A stretch of 64,000 nt of DNA from JBCCOW01 sp039025855 (lineage in GTDB: Bacteria > Planctomycetota > Phycisphaerae > Phycisphaerales > Phycisphaeraceae): NCBI GenBank assembly GCA_039025855.1, contig JBCCNL010000007.1:1-64000 (forward strand), written 5' to 3'. Made by a program: the position numbers and the translations under genes. Numbering within the stretch: the first letter of the stretch is position 1; the number at the start of each line of letters is the position of its first letter. Below the pieces are notes generated by a model. It ran no database searches and was not told the DNA's origin. It was given only the letters and a program-made list of their open reading frames with translations. This document shows, piece by piece, positions 8,727 through 16,809 of the stretch.

Positions 8727-9968
8727 ATGCAGGGGAACCCACTCATTACCCTCTCCGCGATCCCCATCGCGCTCAGCCTGCTCTGGTGGGTCGTGACCCA
8801 CCTCAGCCTCAAGCACCACCGCCAAGCCACCCCAGTCCGCCTCACTCTCGCCGTCACCGCCAGCTTCTTCATCGCCGCCTACGCCTGGACCGCCGCCTAC
8901 CGCGTCCTGCTCTACAGCCGCAGCGGCTACCTCCCCTTCGAACCCCCCGGCTTCATCCAATACGCAGGCCTCCTCTGGGCCGCCGTCGCCCTCCCCCTCG
9001 CCGTCCTCCCCCTGCTCCTGCTCCAAGGCCTCGCCGCGCTATGCCGCTGGCAACGCAAACCGAAAAGCAGCGCCCCTCCCAATCCCGACCCCGACTCCGA
9101 CCCGAACACCACCCCCGCCCCCCTCTCCCGCCGCGGATTCCTCTCGCTCTCCACCGCCAGCCTCTCCATCCCCCCCCTCGCCACCGCCGCCGCTTCCGTC
9201 GTCGCCTACCAGCAAAACCAGGCCTTCCGCACCACCCGTCTCACCGTCCCCATCCCCGACCTCCCCAAACCCCTCCACGGCCTGACCATCGCCCACCTCT
9301 CCGACTCCCACTTCGGCGAAATCACCCACGGCCACATCATCAATCAGATCGTCGAACAGACCAACGCCCTCGAACCCGACCTCATCTGCTTCACCGGCGA
9401 CCTCATCAACCACTCCAAAGACGACCTCGACGTCGGCATCGACTGCCTCCGTCGACTCCGACCCAAACACGCCCTCGCCCTCGTCGAAGGCAACCACGAC
9501 CTCCTCCACGGCCGAGACGCCTTCGAAACACCCGTCCGTAAAGCCGACCTCAACCTCCTGCTCAACCAGTCCCACCACCTCACCATCGAACGCCAACGCG
9601 TCGACCTCCTCGGCCTCGTCTGGCAGTCCTACAACATCTGGACCGACCTCGGCGACCTCCAGGGCACCATCCGGCCAAACGCCTTCCCCATCCTCCTTGC
9701 CCACCACCCCAAGCTCTTCGACCACGCCCACAAGTACAACATCCCCCTCACCCTGGCCGGGCACACCCACGGCGGCCAGATCATGCTCCACCGCGAGTTC
9801 GGCCCCGGCCCCCTCTTCTTCAAATACTGGTCCGGCCTCTACCACCAATACGACACCACCCTCCACGTCTCCAACGGCGTCGGCAACTGGTTCCCCCTCC
9901 GATTCAACGCCCCCGCCGAAATCTCCCTCCTCACCCTCCAACCCGCCCCACCCGCCCCACCCACCTAA
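8727..9968 (+). CDS. Membrane-anchored metallophosphoesterase with internal Tat-like motif
   Basis: The C-terminal half (from about residue 185) is a calcineurin-like metallophosphoesterase with the full set of metal ligands: DSHFGE at 193, TGDLI at 223, GNHD at 255-258, HH at 326-327 and AGHTHGGQ at 344-351. This is the YkuE/YaeI group, some of which hydrolyse lipid-linked or UDP-diacylglucosamine-type phosphoesters. The N-terminal part has three hydrophobic helices (about 8-24, 40-60 and 78-104). Between them and the enzyme lies SRRGFLSLSTASL at 134-146 followed by a hydrophobic stretch, which looks like a Tat signal. The enzyme would then be on the outer face of the membrane. A TTTAGC hairpin follows seven bases after the stop. 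Confidence 0.88.
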   Translation: MQGNPLITLSAIPIALSLLWWVVTHLSLKHHRQATPVRLTLAVTASFFIAAYAWTAAYRVLLYSRSGYLPFEPPGFIQYAGLLWAAVALPLAVLPLLLLQGLAALCRWQRKPKSSAPPNPDPDSDPNTTPAPLSRRGFLSLSTASLSIPPLATAAASVVAYQQNQAFRTTRLTVPIPDLPKPLHGLTIAHLSDSHFGEITHGHIINQIVEQTNALEPDLICFTGDLINHSKDDLDVGIDCLRRLRPKHALALVEGNHDLLHGRDAFETPVRKADLNLLLNQSHHLTIERQRVDLLGLVWQSYNIWTDLGDLQGTIRPNAFPILLAHHPKLFDHAHKYNIPLTLAGHTHGGQIMLHREFGPGPLFFKYWSGLYHQYDTTLHVSNGVGNWFPLRFNAPAEISLLTLQPAPPAPPT

Positions 9969-9974
9969 CCCTCG

Positions 9975-9998
9975 TTTAGCCCGGTCGCTCGCGACCGG
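9975..9998 (+). repeat. TTTAGC-headed hairpin after the metallophosphoesterase gene
   Basis: TTTAGC is followed by the perfect inverted repeat CCGGTCGC-TC-GCGACCGG. It begins seven bases after the stop codon and has the same orientation as the gene. It belongs to the hairpin family described at 709. There is no T-run after the stem. Confidence 0.6.
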
Positions 9999-10051
9999 TC
10001 GCCCCGCCACGACTTTCGAGCGCCGCCACCGCCTCATCCGATATCCAAACG

Positions 10052-10921
10052 GTGAGCGCGATCCCTACCCCCCAAACCGCTGCCCCTACGCCCCACGCCC
10101 TACGCCCTACGCCCTCCCGCGAAGCGGATAACCACGCCGACAAACTCAAGTCCGAAGCCGACTTCTTCAACCGCCACTACACCGCCGAGGCCGCCGCAGG
10201 CATCACCCCCCTCTCCAACGCCGACCGCCACCGCTACACCGCCCCGCCCGCCGACACCGTCTACCCCCGCGAGTTCGTCTTCCACTGCCTCGCCCCCCTC
10301 CACCACAAGACCCTCCTCGAAATCGCCTCCGGCAACGGCATCGACGCCAACCTCGCCGCCCACAACGGCGCCACCGTCTACACCTACGACGTCTCCCCCG
10401 CCTCCAACGATCTCGTCAACCGACGCGCCACCGTCAACCAACTCACCGACCGCATCCACACCACCGTCGCCGCCCACCCCGACGAAGCCGCCAACCACTT
10501 CAATCTCCAACAGGTCGACCACATCCTCGGCTACGCCGCCCTCCACCACCTCCCCGACTGGCAAGGCCTTGGCCCCACCCTCTACCACCGCCTCAAGCCC
10601 GGCGGCTCCGCCGTCTTCGCCGAGCCCACCTCCAACTCCCCATTCCTCCGCTGGCTCCGCAACCGCGTCCCCCTCGCCATCGACGAGATGACCGACGACG
10701 AGACCCCCCTCACCGACCGCGACCTCCTCGCCTTCGCCGCCCCCTTCGACCGCGTCACCGTCCGCCATTTTCAACTCACCGCCCGCCTCTGGCGCCTCTG
10801 GCCCCACCGCCCCAAACTCGCCGCCACCCTCCACCACCTCGACGCCAAGCTCCTCAGGCTCTGCCCCCCCATGAAGCGCTTCTGCACCGTCACTGTCCTC
10901 GCCTGCCACCGCGATAGTTAA
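10052..10921 (+). CDS. Class I SAM-dependent methyltransferase
   Basis: The protein carries motif I as LLEIASGNGIDANLA and a typical HILGYAALHHLPDW motif IV region, followed by LKPGGSAVFAEP. These identify a UbiE/COQ5-like small-molecule methyltransferase; its substrate is unknown. The only in-frame start near the conserved region is a GTG at 10052, which places a Pro/Thr-rich 25-residue leader ahead of the domain. Part of that leader is encoded by four copies of a heptanucleotide repeat (10085-10112), so the true start is uncertain and may lie at a weaker codon after the repeat. The C-terminal end contains Cys-Pro-Pro-Met and has no membrane helix. Confidence 0.78.
   Translation: MSAIPTPQTAAPTPHALRPTPSREADNHADKLKSEADFFNRHYTAEAAAGITPLSNADRHRYTAPPADTVYPREFVFHCLAPLHHKTLLEIASGNGIDANLAAHNGATVYTYDVSPASNDLVNRRATVNQLTDRIHTTVAAHPDEAANHFNLQQVDHILGYAALHHLPDWQGLGPTLYHRLKPGGSAVFAEPTSNSPFLRWLRNRVPLAIDEMTDDETPLTDRDLLAFAAPFDRVTVRHFQLTARLWRLWPHRPKLAATLHHLDAKLLRLCPPMKRFCTVTVLACHRDS
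10085..10115 (+). repeat. CCTACGC heptanucleotide array
   Basis: Four consecutive seven-base units, CCTACGC, CCCACGC, CCTACGC and CCTACGC, are followed by a partial copy. The unit belongs to the same CCTACNN theme as the arrays at 35598 and 59016. It overlaps the predicted 5' end of the methyltransferase gene. Because seven is not a multiple of three, the repeat is unlikely to have been selected as protein sequence. Confidence 0.7.
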
Positions 10922-10981
10922 CGTACTATCGACACGCTCTACAAGAGATGGTCCATACCACCCACGGAGACCAGACACGCC

Positions 10982-11299
10982 ATGGATCACTCAGAGCTTG
11001 TGTACGTAGGATCAAACAATCGAGTTGTTGCGATGCATGCCGACACCGGCAAGACCGCTTGGGAGGCCAAACTCGATCAACGATTCCTCCGTGTCGGGTC
11101 AGGCTTCACCAATGTCACCTTTGTCGGGGATGCCCTCTACGCCGCAACACATGGCCATGTGTTCCGACTGGACCCGTATTCTGGCGATGTGCTTTGGGAA
11201 TCTGAAGCCTCGGTCTCGAAGATGGTGGAGCCCACCTTCGCCGCGCAGGAATCCAACAATCGCCGTGCCGTCTCTCACACGCACCGCAATATCGACTAG
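10982..11299 (+). CDS. Short PQQ-type beta-propeller repeat protein, possibly truncated
   Basis: The 105-residue product contains two PQQ-like blade motifs, LVYVGSNNRVVAMHADTGKT-AW and ALYAATHGHVFRLDPYSGDV-LW, which normally occur as part of a seven- or eight-bladed propeller. Two blades alone cannot close a propeller, so this is either a small two-blade family member or the remnant of a longer gene. After the second blade the sequence turns into a Ser/Asn/His-rich tail with no family resemblance, which favours a truncation. Base composition is visibly lower in GC than in the flanking genes. No signal peptide is present. Function unknown. Confidence 0.6.
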   Translation: MDHSELVYVGSNNRVVAMHADTGKTAWEAKLDQRFLRVGSGFTNVTFVGDALYAATHGHVFRLDPYSGDVLWESEASVSKMVEPTFAAQESNNRRAVSHTHRNID

Positions 11300-11482
11300 G
11301 TGAGCCTAAAAGGGTCAATGCGCACGACGTTCCGCCGAGCCAGCTCGTGTCGGGGCCAACACGCTTGTGCCCAACTATCAACGCCGCCGCCGACAACGAT
11401 CGCTAGCATCACGCAGCTGCGAAGCCACGGCCCCATCCCATACGAATACCTCTTCATAACCCGCCACCAACCGAGACGCCCC

Positions 11483-12187
11483 ATGCCCATCCCCCGCCTC
11501 TTCACCGCCCTGCTCGCCACCCTCCCCCTCGCCACCGCCTGCTCCGGCCAAGGCGCGTCCACCCAGCCCGAAGCCCTCGGCCCAGACGGCGTCCCCGACT
11601 ACAAACAACGCGGGGCCAATCTCGCCCTCGACTTCCCCGAGCCCAGCCCCGTCGGTGAGTTCGTCGTCAAGACCTACCCCGCCTACCGCGCGGCAATCGC
11701 ACAGGGCGGCAACGCCTTCTGGCCCCTGTTCAATCACATCAAACGCAACGACATCCAGATGACCACCCCCGTCGCCATGCCCATGAGCGACCCCACCCCA
11801 CCCACCCCCTCACCCGTCGAAAACCCCGAGCAAGGCAAGACCACCGACACACCCCAGCGCGTCGCCATGATCTTCCTCTACGAACACCCCGAGCAGGGCG
11901 TCGTCGGTCTGGACCCCGCCGACGACCGCGTCGAGGTCATCGACTATCCCCCACTCACCGTCGCCTCCTACGCCTACCGCGGCCAAGCCACCCAGCAACA
12001 GATGACCGAATTCCTCGCCCTCCTCGACGCCAACATCGCCGCCCGCCCCGACCTCGAACCCGCCGGCCCGCCCCGCCTCCTCGGCTACAACGGCCCCTCC
12101 GTCCCCCGAAACCAACGCTTCTTCGAGCTCCAACGCCCCGTCCGTGTCCTCGACGCTCCCCCACCCGCGACCCAGCCCAGTGGATAA
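11483..12187 (+). CDS. SOUL-family heme-binding lipoprotein
   Basis: The 234-residue protein belongs to the SOUL/HBP23-p22 family, small beta-barrel proteins that bind heme or other hydrophobic ligands. The N-terminus is a lipoprotein signal peptide (MPIPRLFTALLATLPLATAC), so the mature protein should begin with a lipidated Cys. Family traits are the IKRNDIQMTTPVAMPM segment and the later VASYAYRGQATQQQMTEFL stretch. I chose the ATG at 11483 because the open frame upstream from 11300 has non-coding composition and no signal peptide. The gene is followed by a strong inverted repeat before the WG-repeat gene. Confidence 0.85.
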   Translation: MPIPRLFTALLATLPLATACSGQGASTQPEALGPDGVPDYKQRGANLALDFPEPSPVGEFVVKTYPAYRAAIAQGGNAFWPLFNHIKRNDIQMTTPVAMPMSDPTPPTPSPVENPEQGKTTDTPQRVAMIFLYEHPEQGVVGLDPADDRVEVIDYPPLTVASYAYRGQATQQQMTEFLALLDANIAARPDLEPAGPPRLLGYNGPSVPRNQRFFELQRPVRVLDAPPPATQPSG

Positions 12188-12255
12188 CTACAGAGACACC
12201 GAGACACAGAGAGCAGAGTCATTTCTTCTCTGTGTCTCTGCGCCTCTGTGGTTAA
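12186..12255. repeat. Inverted repeat with CACAGAGACACAGAG-type arms
   Basis: The left arm (12186-12212) and right arm (12229-12255) are complementary over about 27 bases with four mismatches. Both arms are built from GAGACAC/CACAGAG low-complexity units, so the DNA or RNA could form one long hairpin. It fills most of the gap between the SOUL gene and the WG-repeat gene. There is no T-run after it. Similar CACAGAG-rich intergenic elements are found in many environmental bacterial genomes, from general knowledge. Confidence 0.7.
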
Positions 12256-12288
12256 CCCCGCCCCCCGCATCTGCCCGATAACGGGAAG

Positions 12289-13287
12289 GTGACTGACAAC
12301 CGCCGACGCCAACTCCGCACCGCGGTCATCACGATCGCCATCCTCTCCGTCGCCACGGTGTTCCTCCTCGAGTGGCGGCAGCAGCACACCTGGCCGCCCC
12401 CCGAGCTGGCCGAGCTCTACCCCGTCCGCGTCGGCGACAAGTGGGGCTTCATCGACCCGCAGGGCAACACCGTCATCCCCCCCGCCTACGACTTCGCTGG
12501 CGACTTCCGGCATGGCCTCGGGCTCGTCGAGTTCGACGGCAAAGCCGGCTACCTCAACCGCGACGGCAGCTTCGCCATCTCCCCCCGCTTCGCCCTGCAA
12601 GACGCTGGCGACACCGCCGCCCGCTCCTTCTGGAACGGCCTCGCCGCCGCCCGCAGCCCGGATGGCAAGTGGGGCTTCATCGACACCCAGGGTCAGTGGG
12701 TCATCCCACCAACCTACACCGCCGAGGACGGCCAGCCCGCGGTCGGCGACTTCGCCGAAGGCCTCGCCTGGTTCGTCGACGACAACGGTAAGTTCGGCTA
12801 CCTCGACACCGACGGCGACGTCGTCATCACCCCCGTCCACACCCACGCCGGCGACTTCGGCCAAGCCCTCGCCCCCGTCCGCGCCACCTACAAATGGGGC
12901 TTCATCAACCGCGACGGCAAACGCGTCATCCCCGCACGCTGGGACGGCGTCGGCCGATTCAGCGAAGGCCTCTGTGCCGTCGAAGACGACGGCCTCTGGG
13001 GCTACATCAATCGGGATGGCGAGATGGTGATCGAACCCCAATTCCGGGGGGCACGCGACTTCTTCGAGGGACTCGCCCCCGCCGCCGACGCCAACGGCCG
13101 ATGGGGCTACATCAACCCCCAAGGCGAATGGGCCATCGCCCCCGCCTACCGCTCCGCCGCCCCCTTCGAGAACGGCATCGCCCGCGTCACCACCGACCCC
13201 CCACCCCCCGCCATCGGGCAGGAACAACCCCCCGCCCCCATGCGCTACATCGACCCCACCGGCCGAACCGTCTGGCCCAAGGACTGA
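12289..13287 (+). CDS. WG-repeat protein with N-terminal membrane anchor
   Basis: After a short basic N-terminus and one hydrophobic helix (about residues 9-25), the 332-residue protein consists of seven WG repeats, seen as KWGFID, KAGYLN, KWGFID, KFGYLD, KWGFIN, LWGYIN and RWGYIN followed by IPP or ITP strands. WG repeats build beta-rich, probably surface-exposed domains of unknown function. Translation appears to begin at the GTG at 12289 with GGGAAGG immediately upstream. The protein is expected to be anchored in the membrane with the repeats outside. No partner gene is evident. Confidence 0.85.
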   Translation: MTDNRRRQLRTAVITIAILSVATVFLLEWRQQHTWPPPELAELYPVRVGDKWGFIDPQGNTVIPPAYDFAGDFRHGLGLVEFDGKAGYLNRDGSFAISPRFALQDAGDTAARSFWNGLAAARSPDGKWGFIDTQGQWVIPPTYTAEDGQPAVGDFAEGLAWFVDDNGKFGYLDTDGDVVITPVHTHAGDFGQALAPVRATYKWGFINRDGKRVIPARWDGVGRFSEGLCAVEDDGLWGYINRDGEMVIEPQFRGARDFFEGLAPAADANGRWGYINPQGEWAIAPAYRSAAPFENGIARVTTDPPPPAIGQEQPPAPMRYIDPTGRTVWPKD

Positions 13288-13316
13288 CCACCCCCACAAC
13301 GCTCAAGCCCCCGCCA

Positions 13317-14459
13317 TTAGCCACGCCGCCGGTGACGCAACGCCCACAACGCCAAGCTCCCCAGCAACGCCCCCGTGCCCGGCTCCGGGATCGACACAAT
13401 CAGCGGGTACAGCGTCTGCCCCGGCGAAAACGTCAGCGTGCCGCCGAACGGGTTCGGCGTGCTCAGGACGCCGTTGTCACTCACCAGCAGCAGACTGAAC
13501 GACCCGTCCGACAGCTCCGGCCCCAGCGCCAATCCCTCGTAGTTCTGCGGGCTGCCGTCATCATCAAAGTCGGCCGTCCACAGCACCGTGCTCTCGACCG
13601 GTGTCTCGCCGCCCAAGGCCGAGAGGCCCGAGGTGTCCGCCGCGGCCGCAAGGTCGTCTACCGTGATCAAAGAGATCGTGCTGGTTGTGCCCAGCACCGG
13701 CGTCAGCCCGTCCAGCCGACGCACACCCAGCGCCCGCTCCAGCACCAGCAGATCGCCATTAGGCAGATACTCCAGGTCCACCACCCCGTGGGCCGCGACC
13801 GCCAGGAACGACCCCGGCGTCCCCAGGTCATAGCTCACCTGCTTGCTGAGCCCAAAGGGAACAAACCCCGGGGCCGGCGAATACGTCTGCACCCGCACGC
13901 GGTTGGTCCCCGCGTCACTCGCCAACGGCTGCTCGTTCGCCGTCGCCAACGCCGTCCCACTGACCGCCAACGACTCCAGCCCAAAACCACTGTTGCCGCC
14001 AATGCCCTGGAACGCGCTCGGCAAAGGCAGGTCGACCGGCGCCTGAGCGGTCCCATTGATGTAGGCCCGGATCGCCGGCTCGGCCTCGCTCAACGTGAAG
14101 GTCCGGTTGGAAAACACCTGCAGCCCCACGCCCTCCAGGTCGCTACCCGGGCTCTCGAGGGGACTCACCCCCACGATGTTCGGGCTGGTCAGCAACCCCG
14201 TCCCCAGGTTCACGCCGCTCAGGATCGCATACAGGTTGCTCTGTTCATCGCTGACCGCAAAGAAGTCGGCGTTGGTGCCCGGGCCGCTCTGCCCGTTGCC
14301 CGCCAGCCCGCTCAGTTCAGAGATCGTGCCGAAGCTCGGCGGAGAGCTCAACCCCACCGGCCCCTGCCCCGGGTCCACGATCCCCACCTGAGCCGACGCG
14401 GTCCACCCGACACCGATAGCTGCAGACCCCGCAAGCACGTATTTCTTCAACCCTTCCAT
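13317..14459 (-). CDS. Phytase-like esterase domain protein with PEP-CTERM anchor
   Basis: The 380-residue exported protein resembles the esterase-like activity of phytase family: a SDLEGVGLQVFSNRTFTLSE segment, an NSGFGLESLAVSG segment, and the LEYLPNGDLLVLERAL strand are typical. Known members are secreted beta-propeller proteins of uncertain substrate. It starts with a signal peptide ending TASAQ and ends in SIPEPGTGALLGSLALWAL plus an Arg tail, a PEP-CTERM sorting signal. The ATG at 14459 is preferred because AGGAGG sits at good distance upstream; an adjacent ATG at 14462 is equally in frame. The enzyme activity is inferred, not shown. Confidence 0.8.
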   Translation of the reverse strand: MEGLKKYVLAGSAAIGVGWTASAQVGIVDPGQGPVGLSSPPSFGTISELSGLAGNGQSGPGTNADFFAVSDEQSNLYAILSGVNLGTGLLTSPNIVGVSPLESPGSDLEGVGLQVFSNRTFTLSEAEPAIRAYINGTAQAPVDLPLPSAFQGIGGNSGFGLESLAVSGTALATANEQPLASDAGTNRVRVQTYSPAPGFVPFGLSKQVSYDLGTPGSFLAVAAHGVVDLEYLPNGDLLVLERALGVRRLDGLTPVLGTTSTISLITVDDLAAAADTSGLSALGGETPVESTVLWTADFDDDGSPQNYEGLALGPELSDGSFSLLLVSDNGVLSTPNPFGGTLTFSPGQTLYPLIVSIPEPGTGALLGSLALWALRHRRRG

Positions 14460-14548
14460 CATTCCTCCTCGCAATCACAAATGCCGACGCCGCCGCAACA
14501 AAGTGTACCCCGACCCGCGGCCTGCTCAAAGGTCCACCACCGCACTCA

Positions 14549-14974
14549 TTAAATCGTCCCGTCCCAGTTCGCCGGCAGCAGCAGCACCGGCAGGTCGCTC
14601 TGGCGGATGATGTTGGCTGGCACATCCCCCGCGATCAGCCGCTTCAACACGCCCTTACCCGTGAGCCCCAGCGCGATCGCCGTGCACTCGCGGGCACGGG
14701 CCGTGTTCATGATCGCCTTGGCCGTGTCATCCGAGAACAGCATCACGCCCTCTGCCGACACGCCCGCCTCCCGCAGCCCCAGCACCATCAGGTCCAGCGT
14801 CTGCTCGCCCCGCTGTGCGGCGTCGGACTCGTGCTCGTCCTCCTCCTGCAGCGTCGCGACATGGGCCACCAAGACCTCCCCGCCGAGCCGCTGGGCCAGG
14901 TCCGCGATTGGCGCTACTAACTTCTCGCTCGCCCAGGGCGACGACACCGCAACCAGAAGCTTTGTCTTTGCCAA
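14549..14974 (-). CDS. Universal stress protein (UspA family)
   Basis: The 141-residue product fits a single Usp domain: a KLLVAVSSPWAS first strand, EVLVAHVATL second strand and IALGLTGKGVLKRLIAGDV near the C-terminus. ATP-binding family members have G-2X-G-9X-G-S/T; here the G-2X-G-9X-G part is present but the Ser/Thr is Asp (GDV), so nucleotide binding may be altered. I placed the start at the TTG at 14974, eight bases after GGAG, because it gives a normal Usp length; the ATG upstream at 15178 would add a long non-conserved extension and overlap the divergent ATPase gene. Confidence 0.82.
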   Translation of the reverse strand: MAKTKLLVAVSSPWASEKLVAPIADLAQRLGGEVLVAHVATLQEEDEHESDAAQRGEQTLDLMVLGLREAGVSAEGVMLFSDDTAKAIMNTARARECTAIALGLTGKGVLKRLIAGDVPANIIRQSDLPVLLLPANWDGTI

Positions 14975-15092
14975 CGATCCAGCTCCGAAACACCAGGCCT
15001 GAACATCACTCGCCCCACAGCACTGAGCCCCACGTTGTAGCCGAGCCTGCCCTTCCTGTCGACTTGAAGCCCCCCCCGCGCTACCCTGCCCC

Positions 15093-16580
15093 ATGAGTAC
15101 GACCTCGACGCCCACCCCACCCGACACCCCCGCCGACTCGCACCCCCAGGCCGCGACCCTCGGCCAGCTCAAAGCCACCGGCTACCGCTACCGCTCCGTC
15201 AAACAAGAGCTCCGCGAGAACGCCATCGCGAAGCTCCGCGCCGGCGAGCCCCTGTTCCCCGGCATCCGCGGCTACGAAGACACCGTCCTCCCCCAGATCG
15301 TCCACGCCCTGCTCGCCCGCCACGACATGCTCTTCCTCGGCCTCCGCGGCCAGGCCAAGACCCGCATGCTCCGCGCCCTGCCGTCGCTCCTCGACCCGTG
15401 GTGCCCCGTCATCGCCGACCTCGAAATCCCCGACGACCCCTTGGAACCCATGACCAAACTGGGCCAGCGCCGCGTCGCCGAGCACGGCGACGACACCCCC
15501 ATCCGCTGGCTTGCCCCGGCCGACCGCTTCCACGAAAAACTAGCCACGCCCGACGTCACCATCGCCGACCTCATCGGCGAGATCGACATCGTCAAGCACG
15601 CCGAGGGCCGATACCTCTCCGACGAATCGACCATGCACTTCGGGCTCATCCCCCGCACCAACCGCGGTCTCTTTGCCCTCAATGAGCTCCCCGACCTCGC
15701 CCCCCGCATCCAGGTCGGGCTTTTCAATGTCCTCGAAGAACGCGATATCCAGGTCCGCGGCTACCCCGTCCGGTTGGCCCTCGACTGCTGCCTCGTGTTC
15801 TCCGCCAACCCCGAGGACTACACCAACCGCGGCCGGATCGTCACCCCCCTCAAGGACCGTATCGGGTCGGTCATCCGAACCCACTACCCCAAGACCACCG
15901 ACGAGGCGATGCGCATCACCCGCGAGAACGCCTGGATGCAGCGAGCCAACGGACAAGATCAGCCCGATGCCCAGCTTCCGGGGGTGGAAGTCCCCGACTA
16001 TCTGCACCGCATCATCGAGTCGGCCGTCGCCGCCGCCCGCACCTCCACACACATCAACCAGGCTTCGGGCGTCTCCGTCCGCACCTCCATCGCCTGCCTC
16101 GAAACCCTCGTCAGCTCCGCCGAACGCCGCGGCCTCGTCACCGGCGAAGACCACGTGACCGCTCGGGTCTCCGACCTCGACCACCTCGTCGCCGCCACCC
16201 GTGGCAAGATCGAGCTGATGATGGCCGACGACGGGCAGGAGACCGAAGACAAGCTCGTCCGCTCGCTCCTAGGCGAGTCCGTGAAGTCCATTTACGACGG
16301 CATCGCCGACGTTGACGACCACGAGCCGATCAGCGACGCCTTCGCCGAAGGCCTCCGTCTGCAGATCGGGGACACCGTCTCCGCCGCCGACCTGCTCGCC
16401 TCGTTCGAGCACGTCGAAGGCCTCACCGACGCCGCTGAGACCATCGCGGTCCACCTCGACCTCGACCCCAAGAACCCCCAGCACCTCGCCTCCGCCGGCG
16501 AGTTCCTGCTCGAGGCCCTCTACACCCACAACCGCCTCTCGAAACACGCCAGCCCCGGCGGCGCCCGCTACGCGCGCTAA
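15093..16580 (+). CDS. Mg-chelatase subunit I-like AAA+ ATPase
   Basis: The 495-residue protein has a ChlI/BchI-type AAA+ module with Walker A GLRGQAKT at 83-90, a Walker B-like GLFALNELPDLA and sensor/arginine-finger region RIQVGLFNVLEERDIQVRGY. In chelatases this ATPase works with a von Willebrand A-domain partner to insert a metal or remodel a target; MoxR-like relatives act as metal-insertion or assembly chaperones. No VWA gene is adjacent here and no pigment genes are present, so a chlorophyll role is unlikely. The ATG at 15093 follows a 118-base gap from the divergent Usp gene. Two facing hairpin elements lie after the stop codon. Confidence 0.82.
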   Translation: MSTTSTPTPPDTPADSHPQAATLGQLKATGYRYRSVKQELRENAIAKLRAGEPLFPGIRGYEDTVLPQIVHALLARHDMLFLGLRGQAKTRMLRALPSLLDPWCPVIADLEIPDDPLEPMTKLGQRRVAEHGDDTPIRWLAPADRFHEKLATPDVTIADLIGEIDIVKHAEGRYLSDESTMHFGLIPRTNRGLFALNELPDLAPRIQVGLFNVLEERDIQVRGYPVRLALDCCLVFSANPEDYTNRGRIVTPLKDRIGSVIRTHYPKTTDEAMRITRENAWMQRANGQDQPDAQLPGVEVPDYLHRIIESAVAAARTSTHINQASGVSVRTSIACLETLVSSAERRGLVTGEDHVTARVSDLDHLVAATRGKIELMMADDGQETEDKLVRSLLGESVKSIYDGIADVDDHEPISDAFAEGLRLQIGDTVSAADLLASFEHVEGLTDAAETIAVHLDLDPKNPQHLASAGEFLLEALYTHNRLSKHASPGGARYAR

Positions 16581-16608
16581 ACCCACCGTTGCGTGAATTG
16601 AAAATCAA

Positions 16609-16694
16609 TAGCCGGCCCGCTACGCGGGGCGGGTCTTGGTAGATCTCATACAACCGCGGCATCAACGAACCGCGTCGCGTAGTGACCCGGCTAT
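16609..16694. repeat. Pair of facing ATAGCC-headed hairpins (BIME-like)
   Basis: The plus-strand element (16609-16634) reads ATAGCC followed by CGGCCCGC-TAC-GCGGG. A second element in opposite orientation (16670-16694, read on the minus strand) begins ATAGCC and continues with an imperfect stem. The two face each other across about 35 bases, the arrangement of bacterial interspersed mosaic elements made from REP palindromes. The pair fills most of the 229-base gap between the AAA+ gene and the PII gene. Confidence 0.55.
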
Positions 16695-16809
16695 CGCCTC
16701 CACATCACACGGCACTGTCATCGCGCAAGAAAACCGCCGCGGCACCTGATCAGCGTCGCGACGGTTAGGAGGATCTATTCAGTCCAGCCCTCGGCATGAG
16801 AGCTGCGCT

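Noticed and set aside
7253..9541. 762-codon plus-strand frame opposite the GT39-like gene and into the phosphoesterase gene
   Set aside because: Almost entirely Arg, Pro, His and Gln; it is antisense or out of frame with two genes that carry real motifs.
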